Shown: one piece after another, positions 1-8,740 of the stretch
Layout of the letters: each line of letters starts with the position of its first letter
Numbering within the stretch: position 1 is the first letter of the stretch
Origin: G965230065 sp965230065
Lineage (GTDB): Bacteria; Bacteroidota; Bacteroidia; Cytophagales; Cyclobacteriaceae
Length of the DNA: 64,000 bases
Direction of reading: 5' to 3'
Assembly: GCA_965230065.1 (NCBI GenBank)
Contig: OZ245942.1
Coordinates: 4,650,001-4,714,000 of the forward strand
Made by a program: the position numbers and the translations under genes
Notes under the pieces: generated by a model
Seen by the model: the letters and a program-made list of their open reading frames with translations, nothing else
Told to the model about the DNA's origin: nothing
Database searches by the model: none

Positions 1-1
1 A

Positions 2-1627
2 GGAGGTGTGGCATCTGCCACTGTAAACGGAGGATATACCACCAACTGGCTGAATGAAAATACCCTGAGTTGGTTTAAGCAAATCAATGAGGACCACTCT
101 ATTAATCTATTAGGTGGGGTTACTTTTCAGCAGAACATCAATGAAGGAGTAACAGGGTCTTCCCAGGATTATGTGAACAATGTATTGGAAGAAAATGGCC
201 TGGAAGCTGGTGCTGTTTATAACCAGCCTGCCTCTTCAAGCACTGAATGGAGCCTTATTTCTTACCTGGGCCGGATTAATTATAATATCAAAGAAAAGTA
301 TCTTTTCTCTGTAAACGGACGGGTGGACGGCTCTTCCCGCTTTGGAGCCAATAACAAGTATGCCTTCTTCCCTTCAGGGGCGGTGGCCTGGCGGTTGATT
401 GAAGAAGATTTCATTCAAGACATGGGACTTTTTTCCAACCTGAAACTGAGGGCAAGTTATGGGGTTGTGGGTAACCAGGAGATTGGTCTTTACAGTTCTC
501 TGCCCACTTTAACCAACACCACTTATACGCTGGGCAGGAGCCTGGTTACCGGTTTCTATCCCAATACCATTCCCAATCCTGACTTGAGATGGGAAAGAAC
601 CTCCCAGTTTGACATTGGGCTGGATTTTGGCTTCTGGCAAGAGCGGCTGAGGTTTACCGCAGACTACTATCTCAAAACAACCACTGATTTAATCTATGAT
701 GTGGCCGTACCTTATGTTTCCGGTTTTGCTTCTTCCCTTCAAAATATTGGTAGTATCCAAAACCAGGGCGTTGAACTGTCCATAGAGAGCGATATCTTTG
801 ATGCTGGCGATTTTAAGTGGATTTCCAGTTTTAATATTTCATTCAACAGAAATAAAGTACTTGAGCTGGGAGGAGAAGACTATAAAGATGTAGGCGGTGG
901 CGATGGCCACTTAAAAACCGGGGCAGTGCATCGCCTGATAGTAGGCGAACCTATTGGGTTGTTTTACGGGTATGTTTTTGATGGCATATTTCAAGACCAG
1001 CCTGAATTGGATGCGGGCCCGAATGGCCCCACCAACTGGATGGGTGGCAGGCGTTACCAGGATATAAGTGGTCCTGAGGGTGTACCGGATGGTATAGTAA
1101 ACGCAACCTATGATAGGACAATAATTGGCGACCCCAACCCTGACTTTTATGGAGGTTTTACCAACACGGTATCTTACAGGGGCTTTGAATTAAACCTCTT
1201 CCTGCAATATTCCTATGGCAATGATATTTTTAACTACAATGCACTTGAACTGGAATTGCCATCAGGAGGACAGAATGTGTATGCTGACCTGGTAAACCGG
1301 TGGACCCCCGAGAACCCAAGCAATGAGTATCCGGTAGCCACCACCAACCGTTCCGCTGTTTTTAGCGATGCGTATATTGAAGACGGTTCCTATCTGAAGG
1401 TTAAAACCCTCACCCTGGGCTATTCATTTCCTGGCCTGAACTCACAAAAAATAAGCGGTTTAAAAGTTTATGTAACAGGGCAAAACCTGCTCACCTTCAC
1501 CGATTATCCTGGGTATGACCCGGAAGTGAGTTTTCGCGGAGCCACCAACCTTGAATTAGGCGAAGATTTTGGAGGCTATCCGCAGGCCAGGACTTTTATG
1601 GTAGGCGTTAAGATGAACATTCAATAA
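2..1627 (+). CDS. SusC/RagA-family TonB-dependent outer-membrane receptor, C-terminal part
   Basis: This is the C-terminal half of a SusC-type TonB-dependent transporter, which imports oligosaccharides across the outer membrane with its SusD partner. The reading frame is open to the left edge (codons from position 2), so the GTG at 8 is not a true start and the plug and TonB box lie outside the window. About 541 residues of beta-barrel are visible, against 1000-1150 for a whole protein. Typical SusC barrel signatures are present: GRVDGSSRFGANNKYAFFPS, an EPIGLFYGYVFDGIFQ segment before an extracellular loop, DPNPDFYGGF, and a C-terminal YLKVKTLTLGYSFP followed by the last strand FMVGVKMNIQ. 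SusD follows 17 bp downstream. Identification is certain at family level; the substrate is unknown. Confidence 0.95.
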   Translation, partial: GGVASATVNGGYTTNWLNENTLSWFKQINEDHSINLLGGVTFQQNINEGVTGSSQDYVNNVLEENGLEAGAVYNQPASSSTEWSLISYLGRINYNIKEKYLFSVNGRVDGSSRFGANNKYAFFPSGAVAWRLIEEDFIQDMGLFSNLKLRASYGVVGNQEIGLYSSLPTLTNTTYTLGRSLVTGFYPNTIPNPDLRWERTSQFDIGLDFGFWQERLRFTADYYLKTTTDLIYDVAVPYVSGFASSLQNIGSIQNQGVELSIESDIFDAGDFKWISSFNISFNRNKVLELGGEDYKDVGGGDGHLKTGAVHRLIVGEPIGLFYGYVFDGIFQDQPELDAGPNGPTNWMGGRRYQDISGPEGVPDGIVNATYDRTIIGDPNPDFYGGFTNTVSYRGFELNLFLQYSYGNDIFNYNALELELPSGGQNVYADLVNRWTPENPSNEYPVATTNRSAVFSDAYIEDGSYLKVKTLTLGYSFPGLNSQKISGLKVYVTGQNLLTFTDYPGYDPEVSFRGATNLELGEDFGGYPQARTFMVGVKMNIQ

Positions 1628-1644
1628 CAAAAAATTTTAATCAG

Positions 1645-3135
1645 ATGAAAAAGATATATTCATTAATCATACTATTTATCAGCAGCGGCTGGCTGGTATC
1701 CTGTTCAGATTTCTTAGAGGAAAATCCTAAAGACCGCTATGTGATTGATAACTTTTATAGCAGCCAAACAGATGCTGAAGCGGCCGTAACCGCCGTATAC
1801 GAACAGCTGTATAGCATTTATGAAAGGCACATGTATTTGCTGTGCGAACTGCCCACAGACGTAGAAAAGAACGGCTTGGGCATGCCTAACCAATACCTGC
1901 AAAACCTGGAATTTTTAAGGCATACATCTGAAAATCAGTTTACCAGGGAGATGTGGCAAAGGAATTATTCCGGCATTTCACGGGCCAATACTGCCATCCT
2001 GAATATTCCTGGTATCAACATGGACGAAACCGTAAAAAACCGACTGGTGGGCGAAGCCAAATTTTTGCGGGCCTTGTATTATTTCAACCTCGTACGGTTT
2101 TATGGGGACGTACCTTTGATATTAAAACTGGAGAGTGCTGAAGATGCCATGGGACCACGCATCCCGGCTGCTCAAATTTATGAGCAGATTATACAGGATT
2201 TAATGGACGCGGAAAATACCCTGCCAACTTCCTATGGCGATAAAGACATTGGTCGAGCTACACTAGGAGCAGCAAAAATTTTGCTGGGCAAAGTATACCT
2301 TACCATGCACGAATACCAGAAATCAGTAGATAAACTAGCCGAAGTTGTAGAAAATGAAGGCACTTATGGTTATGGACTTCACGAAAACTATGCAGATAAC
2401 TGGAAAGTAGCAACAGAGAATGACATAGAGATGGTTTTTTCCATTGAATTTATGGACCCTCCGGGAAATGGAAACTCTGCCATGGTATTGCAAGGGCCAA
2501 AATATTCCCTGCCCGGTGGTTTTGCCGTGTTGGGGCTTTCCAACGGAAATGAGGCCGATATTCCCACAGAAGAGTTATATGATCAGTTTTCAGATGACGA
2601 TGAGCGTAAAGCTGCTACCTTTACTACTGATTTTGTCAGCCTAATTGATGGTTCTGTGCATACCTCCTCCATTCCTATTTTTACCAAATATTTTGAACAG
2701 GGAGAAAGCATTGCTGCTAATAGTGATAACAATATGCACATCATCCGGTATGCCGATGCTCTGCTGATGTATGCCGAAGCACTCAATGAAGTAGGGCAAA
2801 CAGACAAAGCCCTCACTTACCTGAACAGGGTAAGGGAACGGGCTTTTAACTCTACTGAACAAAATTATTCTGGCTTGTCCCAGGAAGAGTTTAGAACAGC
2901 GGTATGGCATGAGCGTTGGATAGAACTGGCCCAGGAAGGCCACCGGTGGTTTGACCTGGTGCGCACGGGCCGGTTTGTGCAAAGGATGAAAGACCATGCT
3001 GCCTATGAAGCATCCGTAGCCGAAAGTAATAAGGTAGAAATTGCCCAGAATGTGAAGGATTATATGGTGCTTATGCCCATTCCACAAAGAGAAGCGGATT
3101 TAAATGCCGAACTTCAGCAGAATCTGGGGTATTAA
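1645..3135 (+). CDS. SusD/RagB-family nutrient-binding outer-membrane lipoprotein
   Basis: Surface glycan-binding lipoprotein that caps the SusC barrel. It has a lipoprotein signal peptide (LIILFISSGWLVSC, lipidated Cys about residue 20) followed by the SusD-type start DFLEENPKDRY. The TPR-like scaffold shows in RFLRALYYFNLVRFYGDVPL and in YADALLMYAEALNEVGQTDKALTYLNRVRERAF. The family C-terminal signature WHERWIELAQEGHRWFDLVRTG is intact, and the end MPIPQREADLN is typical. Length (496 aa) is normal. It lies 17 bp after the truncated SusC gene and is followed by a strong terminator, so the pair ends a transcription unit. Confidence 0.95.
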   Translation: MKKIYSLIILFISSGWLVSCSDFLEENPKDRYVIDNFYSSQTDAEAAVTAVYEQLYSIYERHMYLLCELPTDVEKNGLGMPNQYLQNLEFLRHTSENQFTREMWQRNYSGISRANTAILNIPGINMDETVKNRLVGEAKFLRALYYFNLVRFYGDVPLILKLESAEDAMGPRIPAAQIYEQIIQDLMDAENTLPTSYGDKDIGRATLGAAKILLGKVYLTMHEYQKSVDKLAEVVENEGTYGYGLHENYADNWKVATENDIEMVFSIEFMDPPGNGNSAMVLQGPKYSLPGGFAVLGLSNGNEADIPTEELYDQFSDDDERKAATFTTDFVSLIDGSVHTSSIPIFTKYFEQGESIAANSDNNMHIIRYADALLMYAEALNEVGQTDKALTYLNRVRERAFNSTEQNYSGLSQEEFRTAVWHERWIELAQEGHRWFDLVRTGRFVQRMKDHAAYEASVAESNKVEIAQNVKDYMVLMPIPQREADLNAELQQNLGY

Positions 3136-3161
3136 TGTTTCATTGAAATCAACAAAAACCA

Positions 3162-3193
3162 GGAAAGTCCTATCTTACGGACTTTCCTTTTTT
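3162..3193 (+). terminator. intrinsic terminator after susD
   Basis: A perfect 9-bp inverted repeat GGAAAGTCC / GGACTTTCC with an 8-nt loop is followed by six T. It separates susD from the sulfatase gene. Confidence 0.9.
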
Positions 3194-3209
3194 CTATAAA
3201 TCTGAATAC

Positions 3210-4685
3210 ATGCTTATTTCCAATACATCAGTTTTTAATTTTTATGTCCTGTTATTTGTGGTATGTTTTCAGCCTAAGGTTGCTGCTCAAAATACAAAAA
3301 AAGACCTTCCCAATATTGTCCTCATCTATGCAGATGACCTGGGATATGGCGATCTGGGAACCTATGGAGCTATTCAGTATCAAACACCCAATTTAGACAA
3401 ACTTGCATCGGAAGGGATGCGGTACACAACTTTTGAAGTTGCTCAGGCGGTTTGCTCTGCCTCCCGCGCAGCCATTCTCACAGGTTGTTATGCCAACCGG
3501 GTAGGCATCAGAGGTGCGCTAAACCCACATGCAAAGATCGGCCTGAACCCGGAAGAAGAAACCATCGCCGAATTGGTAAAACGAGCCGGAGATTACAAAA
3601 CAGCCCTCTATGGTAAATGGCATTTGGGACATCTGCAACCCTTCCTTCCCTTGCAGCAAGGCTTTGATGATTATGTAGGCGTGCCTTATTCCAACGACAT
3701 GTGGAAATGGACGTATGATATGCAGCTGGCAACGGAAGCAACCCATGCGCGCAAGGCCAGCTATCCCGAATTGCCTCTGATGGCCGGGGATACCATACTG
3801 AAAACCATTGAAGACCTGGAGGATCAGGCGGAACTCACTACCATTTATACCGAAAGGGCTGTTAATTTTATTAACGAGAACAAAGATCATCCTTTTCTCT
3901 TATGTGTACCTCACTCCATGCCGCACGTGCCTTTGGCCGTATCCGACAAGTTCAAAGGAAAAAGTGAACAGGGGATGTATGGGGATGTGATCATGGAGAT
4001 AGACTGGTCAGTGGGAGAAATCATGAAGGCACTTGCTCAACATGGATTAACCGATAATACGCTGGTGATTTTCACCTCCGACAACGGTCCCTGGCTCAAC
4101 TTTGGAGACCATGCCGGTTCCACAGGGGGCCTGCGGGAAGGAAAGGGAACGAGTTTTGAAGGGGGACAACGGGTGCCTTGTATTATGAAATGGCCTGCAC
4201 AAATTCCGGCTGGTACGGTTTGTAACCAACTGGCTTCTACCATCGATTTTTTGCCTACCTTTGCCGAAATGCTAGGCGTGGCATTGCCCGAAAAGAAAAT
4301 CGACGGGGTCAGTATTTTGTCCCTGATGCGTGGTGAACCCGGTGCAAAGCCCCGTGAAATATTCTATTATTATTACCAGGGTAGCGCATTGGAAGCGGTC
4401 AGGAAAGGCCAATGGAAACTGGTTTTTCCGCATACACACCGTACCTATGAGGGTTTTGTCCCCGGCAAAGGAGGCATAAATGGAGAAATCGGGCAGGTGA
4501 AAACAGAACTCGCCCTATATGACTTGCGTCGCGACCCGGGCGAACGCTACGATGTGCAGGCCGCCTATCCGGAAATAGTAAAAGAATTGCAGCAAATTGC
4601 AGAAGAAGCCCGGGACGATTTAGGAGATGACCTGCTTACCATCAAAGGAAAAAATGTAAGGGAACCAGGAAGAATCAATGACTAA
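3210..4685 (+). CDS. sulfatase (arylsulfatase family, type I formylglycine enzyme), exported
   Basis: Hydrolyses sulfate esters, here probably from a sulfated polysaccharide. The N terminus is a signal peptide (FYVLLFVVCF, cleavage near KVAAQ). The alkaline-phosphatase-superfamily metal site starts with PNIVLIYADDLGYGDLG (Asp42-Asp43). The formylglycine motif is CSASRAAILTG with the modified Cys at residue 82, a C-x-A-x-R variant of C-x-P-x-R. GKWHLGH and VIFTSDNGPW supply further catalytic and metal residues. Length 491 aa is normal. It sits after a susD terminator and before a GH16-like gene, so it probably belongs to the same polysaccharide locus but has its own transcript. Substrate position specificity cannot be read. 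Confidence 0.95.
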   Translation: MLISNTSVFNFYVLLFVVCFQPKVAAQNTKKDLPNIVLIYADDLGYGDLGTYGAIQYQTPNLDKLASEGMRYTTFEVAQAVCSASRAAILTGCYANRVGIRGALNPHAKIGLNPEEETIAELVKRAGDYKTALYGKWHLGHLQPFLPLQQGFDDYVGVPYSNDMWKWTYDMQLATEATHARKASYPELPLMAGDTILKTIEDLEDQAELTTIYTERAVNFINENKDHPFLLCVPHSMPHVPLAVSDKFKGKSEQGMYGDVIMEIDWSVGEIMKALAQHGLTDNTLVIFTSDNGPWLNFGDHAGSTGGLREGKGTSFEGGQRVPCIMKWPAQIPAGTVCNQLASTIDFLPTFAEMLGVALPEKKIDGVSILSLMRGEPGAKPREIFYYYYQGSALEAVRKGQWKLVFPHTHRTYEGFVPGKGGINGEIGQVKTELALYDLRRDPGERYDVQAAYPEIVKELQQIAEEARDDLGDDLLTIKGKNVREPGRIND

Positions 4686-4812
4686 CAAACTATGAATTTA
4701 CGTAACTATTATGATTTCGAGGTCGCTTTTTTTTAGGCTCTCCATTCAGATAAAGAAGAAAAGATCATGATATGGGTTTAAATTCCACTAAGTATTTAAT
4801 TTAGATAGTAGC

Positions 4813-5694
4813 ATGAAACAGATATTCACCATCTTACTTTTTTGCGTTGTTGGATTATTGGCCAGTATTCAAAAAGACAATGATCATGATGCTTTTCTCG
4901 AAGATTTCAGTATGGCTAATTCCAAGTACTTTAAATATAGTTCTACAGGGAACAAGGCCGATTTTAAATGGAAAGCAGGTGTAGACTCCCCAACAGAACC
5001 AGGAACGAAAATCCTCTCCTTTAAAATAGACCCTGAAGATGCTGCAGGGGCAGGGCGGGGGCCTGAAATTATTTCAAACAATTTTACCCATTACGGCGCT
5101 TATGCCACGCGTGTTAAAGTGCCCGATGTCAGTGATATTCAACCAAACGTTGGTGCGGTAGTTGGTTATTTTACGTATTATGTTGATAGTCTGGCCGGGC
5201 TGAGTGAAATAGATTTTGAATGGCTCATTGCAGATCCTGAAATCATCTATGTTGGTACCTGGACAGGGCAAAGTGGCGCACTTAAAAGAATTGGACGGAC
5301 TATAAATATGGCAAAGGGAATTATTTATAGCACTACCTACAGGGTAGGGCATAACGGCATTAGACAGCCGCTAACTGGCCTTCAAAACCAGCCTGAAACC
5401 ATTCCGGCCATTGAAGGTTTCGATGCTTCTTCACAATTTTATACCTACGGGTTTGACTGGCATCCTGACCGCCTCCGTTGGTGGATGCTTCATCCTGTAA
5501 GTGCTGATACCATCGTTTTGTGGGATTATCAGGGATCACTGATAGGAATACCTCAAAACCCTTCCCGCTACAGGATGAATTTTTGGCATACCAATGATTG
5601 GGCTGTGGAATCAAATCCTAATTCCATCGAAAAGCCACTACATCCTTATGAACTGGAGATTGACTGGATGTCTTATGATCCCATAAAAAAGTAA
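4813..5694 (+). CDS. GH16-family glycoside hydrolase (secreted)
   Basis: Probable endo-acting beta-glycanase (laminarinase/agarase/porphyranase/carrageenase clan). The catalytic signature is SEIDFEW at residues 131-137, the E-x-D-x-E form of GH16, giving Glu132 as nucleophile, Asp134 as helper and Glu136 as acid/base. YTYGFDWHPDRLRWW matches the conserved strand that follows the catalytic site. A signal peptide (IFTILLFCVVGLLASI) precedes the domain; the protein is about 293 aa with no extra modules. It lies between two sulfatase genes, which points to a sulfated galactan or similar substrate (inference). The 127-bp gap before it has no obvious gene. Confidence 0.8.
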   Translation: MKQIFTILLFCVVGLLASIQKDNDHDAFLEDFSMANSKYFKYSSTGNKADFKWKAGVDSPTEPGTKILSFKIDPEDAAGAGRGPEIISNNFTHYGAYATRVKVPDVSDIQPNVGAVVGYFTYYVDSLAGLSEIDFEWLIADPEIIYVGTWTGQSGALKRIGRTINMAKGIIYSTTYRVGHNGIRQPLTGLQNQPETIPAIEGFDASSQFYTYGFDWHPDRLRWWMLHPVSADTIVLWDYQGSLIGIPQNPSRYRMNFWHTNDWAVESNPNSIEKPLHPYELEIDWMSYDPIKK

Positions 5695-5761
5695 CTCGTT
5701 CAAATTAGAATTTCGGGTAAATATACAAACTGGTATGCCATTCCTTGCTAAATATCTTTTC

Positions 5762-5794
5762 GAAGCCTGGTTTTATAATTGGCTTCCTTTTTTT
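5762..5794 (+). terminator. intrinsic terminator after GH16-like gene
   Basis: GAAGCC / GGCTTC inverted repeat with a 13-nt AT-rich loop, followed directly by a run of T. Confidence 0.75.
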
Positions 5795-5796
5795 CT

Positions 5797-5804
5797 ATAT
5801 ATTT
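5797..5804 (+). promoter_or_regulatory. possible Bacteroidota -7 box upstream of second sulfatase
   Basis: TATATTTG fits the TAnnTTTG -7 consensus and lies 59 bp before the sulfatase ATG, just after the terminator. No convincing TTTG -33 element is visible at the right distance, so this is tentative. Confidence 0.35.
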
Positions 5805-5863
5805 GACTGATTTTCAATGATCATCTCTCAGAAAATGATTTCTTAACCAATTAAAAATAAATC

Positions 5864-7498
5864 ATGCGATTTAATTACTCTTTCCTTGTATTACTTTCAT
5901 TTTTTGTATTCGCTGCCACGGGCTGTAGCCAGCAGGAAAAAGCAGAGGCTACTTCAGATGGCCCGCCCAACATCCTCTTTATCATGAGCGATGACCATGC
6001 TTACCAGGCCATCAGTGCTTATGGGCATGGATTGAATGAAACACCCAATATCGACCGGATCGCCCAGGAAGGCGCTTTGTTTACCCGGGCTACCGTTACC
6101 AACTCAATCTGTGCGCCCAGCCGGGCCGTACTGCTTACGGGAAAGCATAGTTTTATTAATGGAAAAGTGGACAACGTGCAGCCTTTCAACTGGGACCAGG
6201 ACAACTTCCCCAAGCTGCTCCAGTCCAATGGTTACCAAACGGCTTTGGTTGGTAAAATCCACCTGGACGGTCTGCCACAAGGTTTTGATTATTCCATGGT
6301 ACTGCCCGGACAAGGCCATTATTACAATCCTGATTTTCTGGTAAATGGGGAAAAGAAAAGGTTTGAAGGATATGTAACCGATATCACTACCGAATATACC
6401 CTGAAATGGCTTGACGAAATGCGTGACAAAGACAAGCCTTTTTGCCTGCTATATCACCAAAAAGCACCCCACCGTAACTGGAAACCAGGGCCCAAATATT
6501 TGACCCTTTATGATGATAAAACCTTTGACCCGCCTTCAAATTATTTTGATGACCTTACGAATTATGAAGGCCGGGGCACCGCTGCCAAAGAGCAGGAAAT
6601 GGAAATTGACGGACATGCCCGTTGGGGACACGATTTCAAAATGGTGGTAGACCCGCATGGGGACAGCACCGGATTTGACAGGGAACTGGCCCGTTTTACG
6701 CCTGAACAACTAGAACAATGGAATGCTGCCTATGGTCCAAAAAACCAGGCTTTCAAAGATACTTATTCTACAGGTGAAGAGCTGGCTTTTGAAAAAGGTA
6801 ATCCCAAACACAAAGATGTAGCCCTGTGGAAGTTTAATCGATACATCAAAGATTACCTGCGTACTATCAAATCAGTTGATGATGGGGTAGGAGAGGTACT
6901 GGATTACCTGGAAGCCAATGGCCTGGCCGAAAATACCATCGTTGTTTACACCTCTGACCAGGGCTTTTATCTGGGGGAGCACGGTTGGTTTGACAAGCGG
7001 TTTATGTACGAACAATCTTTCCGCACGCCTTTGCTGGTGCGTTACCCTAAAGAAATTAAGTCTGGTACCAAGATTAACAAGCTGGTACAAAACCTGGATT
7101 TTGCCCCCACTTTGCTGGACTACGCCGGAGTGGAAATTCCACAGGAAATGCAGGGCGAATCTTTTAGAAAACTGGTAGGTGGCGAAACCGATGAGTGGCG
7201 GGATGCCGTGTATTATACCTATTACGAATACCCATCAGTACATATGGTGAAACGGCACTATGGTGTTGCCTCAGAGCGTTACAAACTCATCCATTTTTAT
7301 TATGACATTGACGAGTGGGAATTGTACGATTTGGAAAAAGACCCCAATGAAATGAATTCGGTATATGGTGACCCTGAATATGCTGAAGTGCAGGAAATGA
7401 TGCACCAAAAATTGGAAGAACTTCGCGGTTTTTATGGCGATAGCGATGCCAATGACAAAAAATTCCTGGATGCTTATCTGGAGGCAAGAAATAAGTGA
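5864..7498 (+). CDS. sulfatase lipoprotein (type I formylglycine enzyme)
   Basis: Second sulfatase, of a different subfamily from the one at 3.2 kb. It has a lipoprotein signal (FVFAATGC, lipidated Cys21). The metal site begins PPNILFIMSDDHAYQAISAYG (Asp43-Asp44). The formylglycine motif is CAPSRAVLLTGKHSF with Cys83 in the canonical C-x-P-x-R. GKIHLDG, LYHQKAPHRNWKP, VYTSDQGFYLGEHGWFDKRFMYE are conserved metal- and sulfate-binding segments. Length 544 aa. Membrane anchoring suggests action on oligosaccharides at the cell surface or in the periplasm. It is preceded by its own possible promoter and followed by a terminator, so it is probably monocistronic. Confidence 0.95.
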   Translation: MRFNYSFLVLLSFFVFAATGCSQQEKAEATSDGPPNILFIMSDDHAYQAISAYGHGLNETPNIDRIAQEGALFTRATVTNSICAPSRAVLLTGKHSFINGKVDNVQPFNWDQDNFPKLLQSNGYQTALVGKIHLDGLPQGFDYSMVLPGQGHYYNPDFLVNGEKKRFEGYVTDITTEYTLKWLDEMRDKDKPFCLLYHQKAPHRNWKPGPKYLTLYDDKTFDPPSNYFDDLTNYEGRGTAAKEQEMEIDGHARWGHDFKMVVDPHGDSTGFDRELARFTPEQLEQWNAAYGPKNQAFKDTYSTGEELAFEKGNPKHKDVALWKFNRYIKDYLRTIKSVDDGVGEVLDYLEANGLAENTIVVYTSDQGFYLGEHGWFDKRFMYEQSFRTPLLVRYPKEIKSGTKINKLVQNLDFAPTLLDYAGVEIPQEMQGESFRKLVGGETDEWRDAVYYTYYEYPSVHMVKRHYGVASERYKLIHFYYDIDEWELYDLEKDPNEMNSVYGDPEYAEVQEMMHQKLEELRGFYGDSDANDKKFLDAYLEARNK

Positions 7499-7554
7499 TA
7501 GAACAATTAAGCTGAGATAAAACAAATATCCTCAATGATTTCATAAAGATTCAG

Positions 7555-7590
7555 AAAGCTGCCTTATGTAAAGATAGGGCAGCTTTTTTA
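7555..7590 (+). terminator. intrinsic terminator after second sulfatase
   Basis: AAAGCTGCC / GGCAGCTTT stem with about 14-nt loop, followed by T-rich sequence. Confidence 0.85.
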
Positions 7591-7677
7591 TTAGCATAAA
7601 AACAACAGGTTTCTTGACTTAATTGAAATTTATACTAATATTAAGCACTACTCTTATTTTTCAATGATTCAGAAATA

Positions 7678-8358
7678 ATGCCTGGAAGCCCAAAACAAAT
7701 TATTTCAGCCTGTCAGCCAGCTAATAATATTGCATTAAATCATGCTGGGATTAAGGCAGCTCCTGAAGCCGGGTTATACGAAAAAAAAGACCGGGAAATC
7801 TGGGATGATTTCAAAAAAGGAAATGAATCGGCCTTTATTTTTATTTATGAAAAATATTTTAAACCACTCTTCAACTATGGGTTGAATTTTACAAAAGACC
7901 GGGAGTTGGCATTAGACTGCCTCCAGGATATGTTTATTGAGTTAAGGGAAAAGCGAAGCGCCATTACGGATACGGATGCCATCAAGCCTATGTTATTCAA
8001 GATTTTTCGGCGGAAACTCAATCACTATCTAAAGCAGCAATCCAAATATAAACCAACCCAATCGGATGCTTCCCATCATAAGTTTGGCTTTACCCTATCG
8101 GCAGAGCAGCACATCATCAATCGTCAGATTAATGATGAACAAATTGAATTATTGAACCGTGCTATTCTTTCCCTCACCATTACCGAACGGGAAGCTATTT
8201 TTCATTATTATTTTGAAAACCATTCTTACCAGCAAATAGCCGACATCATGGGCTACACCCAGGTGAAAACCGCCCGCAGCCTGGTATACAAGGCCATTGC
8301 CTCCCTTAAAAGAATCATGGAACCAGAACAAAAGCATCTGTTTTTACTATTTTTCTGA
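7678..8358 (+). CDS. ECF-type RNA polymerase sigma factor (FecI-like, Bacteroidetes family)
   Basis: Directs RNA polymerase to the promoter of a cognate SusC/SusD operon. Region 2 is visible at about residues 42-105 (WDDFKKGNESAFIFIYEKYF, LALDCLQDMFIELREKR) and region 4 at about 155-210 (LTITEREAIFHYYFENHSYQQIADIM then ARSLVYKAIASLKRIM, a helix-turn-helix). At 226 aa it is slightly long: the first 30 residues are not conserved in the family and the real start may lie further in. The FecR-like anti-sigma gene follows, but unusually after a 382-bp gap holding a repeat. Known logic: SusC with an STN domain signals to FecR, which releases the sigma factor. Confidence 0.9.
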   Translation: MPGSPKQIISACQPANNIALNHAGIKAAPEAGLYEKKDREIWDDFKKGNESAFIFIYEKYFKPLFNYGLNFTKDRELALDCLQDMFIELREKRSAITDTDAIKPMLFKIFRRKLNHYLKQQSKYKPTQSDASHHKFGFTLSAEQHIINRQINDEQIELLNRAILSLTITEREAIFHYYFENHSYQQIADIMGYTQVKTARSLVYKAIASLKRIMEPEQKHLFLLFF

Positions 8359-8370
8359 AAAGTATCTGAA

Positions 8371-8590
8371 ACGGAACTTAGTTCCGTGTCATAGTAAAGC
8401 TTCGGACTTTAGCTCGGTAATTCTATGCTTAATCCTAGTGGAGGTAACTTCCTCTCTCAGTCCCAGCGGGGTTATTAGAGAGAGAACCCCGCGTTACCAT
8501 CTCCTATCGGGGGGCGTTCCACGCGGGGTCGCTTGCAGTAGACCTCGCTGGTGCTAAGGAATTTTACCGAAGTTTTATGATAGATAACAA
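8371..8590 (+). repeat. GC-rich hairpin repeat (MITE/REP-like) between sigma and anti-sigma genes
   Basis: This 382-bp gap (8359-8740) holds no gene. It contains a perfect palindrome ACGGAACT-T-AGTTCCGT (8371-8387), a hairpin GCGGGGTT/AACCCCGC (about 8466-8492), and imperfect terminal inversion: TCATAGTAAAGCTTCGG on the left against the complement of CCGAAGTTTTATGATA on the right. It is much more GC-rich than the AT-rich sequence after 8580, which suggests an inserted dispersed element. The rest up to 8740 is AT-rich and presumably holds the anti-sigma promoter; no exact -7/-33 pair was found. Confidence 0.55.
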
Positions 8591-8740
8591 TTAACGATAT
8601 TTCTACAATAAGCGTATTTCATTACAACTTATTCATTATTTATATAAAATATTTGCCCCATTTATAAAAATCATATCCACTTCAAATTTTTTTAAGGTTG
8701 TTCCCCTTTTTTGCGCCATCTATAAGTAGAAGCGCAGGAA

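Noticed and set aside
8297..8557. 86-codon frame running from the sigma gene into the hairpin repeat
   Set aside because: Overlaps the end of the sigma gene in another frame and then reads palindromic repeat; not protein-like.
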